Below, one piece after another: positions 62,985-64,000 of a DNA stretch of 64,000 nucleotides (positions are counted from its first letter, which is position 1; each line of letters starts with the position of its first letter). Below the pieces are notes generated by a model. That model did no database searches and was not told the DNA's origin. It saw only the letters and a list, made by a program, of their open reading frames with translations. The stretch comes from Sediminicola sp. YIK13 (GTDB taxonomy: Bacteria; Bacteroidota; Bacteroidia; Flavobacteriales; Flavobacteriaceae): positions 124,001 through 188,000 of the forward strand of contig NZ_CP010535.1 in the NCBI RefSeq assembly GCF_001430825.1, in the 5' to 3' direction. The translations under genes and the position numbers were made by a program.

Positions 62985-63863
62985 TTGAGAAAAAAAGGTA
63001 AAACATCCCATTTTAAATTCAATAAAAAGGAACAGAATGGGTTGTTCTTTTTGCTTGCCATAATCATAGTACTGCAGGTAGGATACTTCTATCTAAAACT
63101 TAACCCCGCCACTAACGAAAGCTCTGTTGTAGTTGATAGGGATTTTCAAGAAAAAATCGAGGCCTTGAAGTCTAATCGGGATACCATTCGTACCTATCCT
63201 TTTAATCCAAACTTCATCAGTGACCATAAGGGCTATGTTCTGGGTCTTAGCGTTAAGGAAATAGATAGGCTTCATGCCTTTAGGGCTAAGGGCAAGTTTG
63301 TCAATTCTATTTCCGATTTTCAACAGGTAACACAAATTGATGATTCCTTGTTGACAAAGATTTCACCCTACTTTAAATTTCCAGAATGGACGAGGAAAAC
63401 AACAGCCAATTCGCCATCGGTCAATAGAAGCCGGGAGGACGCTTTCATACCCCAAAGGGCTATTGCGGTAAGGGATCTCAATACAGTTTCGGCCGAAGAG
63501 TTGAGAGTTGTGCGCGGAATAGGAGAAAAGCTGTCCGTGCGGATCGTAAAATTCAGAGATCGTTTGGGCGGCTTTTTGGAGGAAGGCCAATTGTATCATG
63601 TTTATGGCCTTGAGCAGGAGGTTGCGGATCGGGTATTGACGAGGTTTAAGCTGTTGAGCAAACCGACTATCTCAAAAATTAATATCAATACTGCCTCCAG
63701 TGATGAGTTGGCCCAGTTGATTTATATTCCCTATAAGTTATCCAGGTCCATCGTAGCTTTTCGAGAAGAAAATGGAGGGGTCACTAGTTTTGAGGAATTA
63801 ACAGAAATACAAGGTTTTCCTGCGGATAAGATTGATATAATTAAATTATATTTGTCATTATAA
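62985..63863 (+). CDS. Helix-hairpin-helix protein, ComEA-like, membrane-anchored
   Basis: The 292-residue protein has a basic N-terminus, one membrane helix (about residues 19-37) and three to four helix-hairpin-helix motifs outside. They include GLSVKEIDRLHAFRAKGKF, LRVVRGIGEKLSVRIVKFRD and ININTASSDELAQLIYIP. It resembles ComEA-type DNA-binding proteins of DNA uptake, or the broader HHH family. A role in competence is possible but not shown. The start is TTG 62985, as no ATG exists before the helix. It starts 10 bp after the MetS-like gene. Confidence 0.75.
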   Translation: MRKKGKTSHFKFNKKEQNGLFFLLAIIIVLQVGYFYLKLNPATNESSVVVDRDFQEKIEALKSNRDTIRTYPFNPNFISDHKGYVLGLSVKEIDRLHAFRAKGKFVNSISDFQQVTQIDDSLLTKISPYFKFPEWTRKTTANSPSVNRSREDAFIPQRAIAVRDLNTVSAEELRVVRGIGEKLSVRIVKFRDRLGGFLEEGQLYHVYGLEQEVADRVLTRFKLLSKPTISKININTASSDELAQLIYIPYKLSRSIVAFREENGGVTSFEELTEIQGFPADKIDIIKLYLSL

Positions 63864-63873
63864 AAAAAAAGAT

Positions 63874-64000
63874 ATGCAAAGTATGTACTTCACTGAAGAA
63901 CATCAACTATTTAGGCAGAGCCTAAAAGATTTTTTACAAAAAGAAGTTGTCCCCCACATAGATAAATGGGAAGAAAGCGGAACCATTGAAAGGTTTATCT
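63874..64000 (+). CDS. N-terminal part of an acyl-CoA dehydrogenase
   Basis: The first 42 codons are visible, reading MQSMYFTEEHQLFRQSLKDF, then LQKEVVPHIDKWEESGTIER, the typical N-terminal helix of acyl-CoA dehydrogenases. The rest is outside the window. It starts 10 bp after the ComEA-like gene. The substrate class cannot be told. Confidence 0.75.
   Translation, partial: MQSMYFTEEHQLFRQSLKDFLQKEVVPHIDKWEESGTIERFI

Noticed and set aside
1-64000. CRISPR array, prophage, transposon or rRNA/tRNA genes
   Set aside because: No regularly spaced repeats, transposase motifs, phage structural genes or tRNA-like folds were found on reading either strand.

Overview
The window looks like a chromosomal core-genome segment of a member of the Bacteroidota, most likely a marine Flavobacteriaceae. 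The DNA is AT-rich, and classical Shine-Dalgarno sites are nearly absent. Several promoters fit the Bacteroidota sigma-A pattern TTTG/TTG-N(17-23)-TAnnTTTG. The gene set is typical of flavobacteria: rsfS-ftsH-LUD-cdsA-psd, kmo, a DUF1573 protein, a DUF2851 protein, bTHX and single-gene amino-acid transporters. I see no rRNA, tRNA, CRISPR array, insertion sequence or prophage, and no gene-free stretch over 300 bases. The genus cannot be named from what is visible.

Layout. 1-4.6 kb: a partial gene, kmo, then a coiled-coil protein with a degenerate zinc ribbon, a Nif3-like protein and lpxK. 4.6-11.1 kb (minus strand): an ECF sigma/anti-sigma pair, a small Cys-rich membrane protein, a second ECF sigma factor, lipA, gap and a hybrid histidine kinase overlapping gap. 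11.3-15.5 kb: murB, an aminotransferase, a secreted aspartyl protease with a PDZ domain, and a DUF1573 protein. 15.6-26 kb: valS, a royal-jelly-type lipoprotein, a secreted unknown, an unusual SDR protein, a DoxX-like membrane protein, a two-component pair and a sterol desaturase. 26-31 kb (minus strand): rsfS-ftsH-LUD-cdsA-psd-ACBP, covering ribosome silencing, membrane proteolysis and phospholipid synthesis. 31-43 kb: birA, a START-like protein, pyrE, a Nudix hydrolase, an M14 peptidase, a PAS kinase with its receiver, coaD, ddl, a PASTA protein, a RluD-type synthase, yaaA, a lipoprotein, bTHX and a UDG-like protein. 43-47 kb: a small charged ORF, a flavoprotein disulfide reductase and an M20 peptidase. 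47-53.9 kb: a complete trpEGDCFBA operon. 53.9-55.7 kb: a MarR, nitroreductase and YceI unit. 55.7-64 kb: rhodanese, a frameshifted DUF2851 gene, PspC, a K+ channel, an alanine:cation symporter with extra N-terminal domains, an NSS transporter with a MetS-like small subunit, a ComEA-like protein and the start of an acyl-CoA dehydrogenase.

The most notable signal is a complete trp attenuator upstream of trpE. It has a consensus promoter, a near-leaderless 18-residue leader ORF with three consecutive Trp codons, an alternative pairing that includes the leader stop codon, and a strong intrinsic terminator. TrpE also carries the LLES-x10-S feedback motif, so the operon is probably controlled by both attenuation and allosteric inhibition. 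Other points of interest are the symporter fusion, a MetS-like 51-residue gene, an SDR protein without the catalytic Tyr, a DUF2851 frameshift near an A-AAA-AAG heptamer, and several TTG starts or overlapping start regions.
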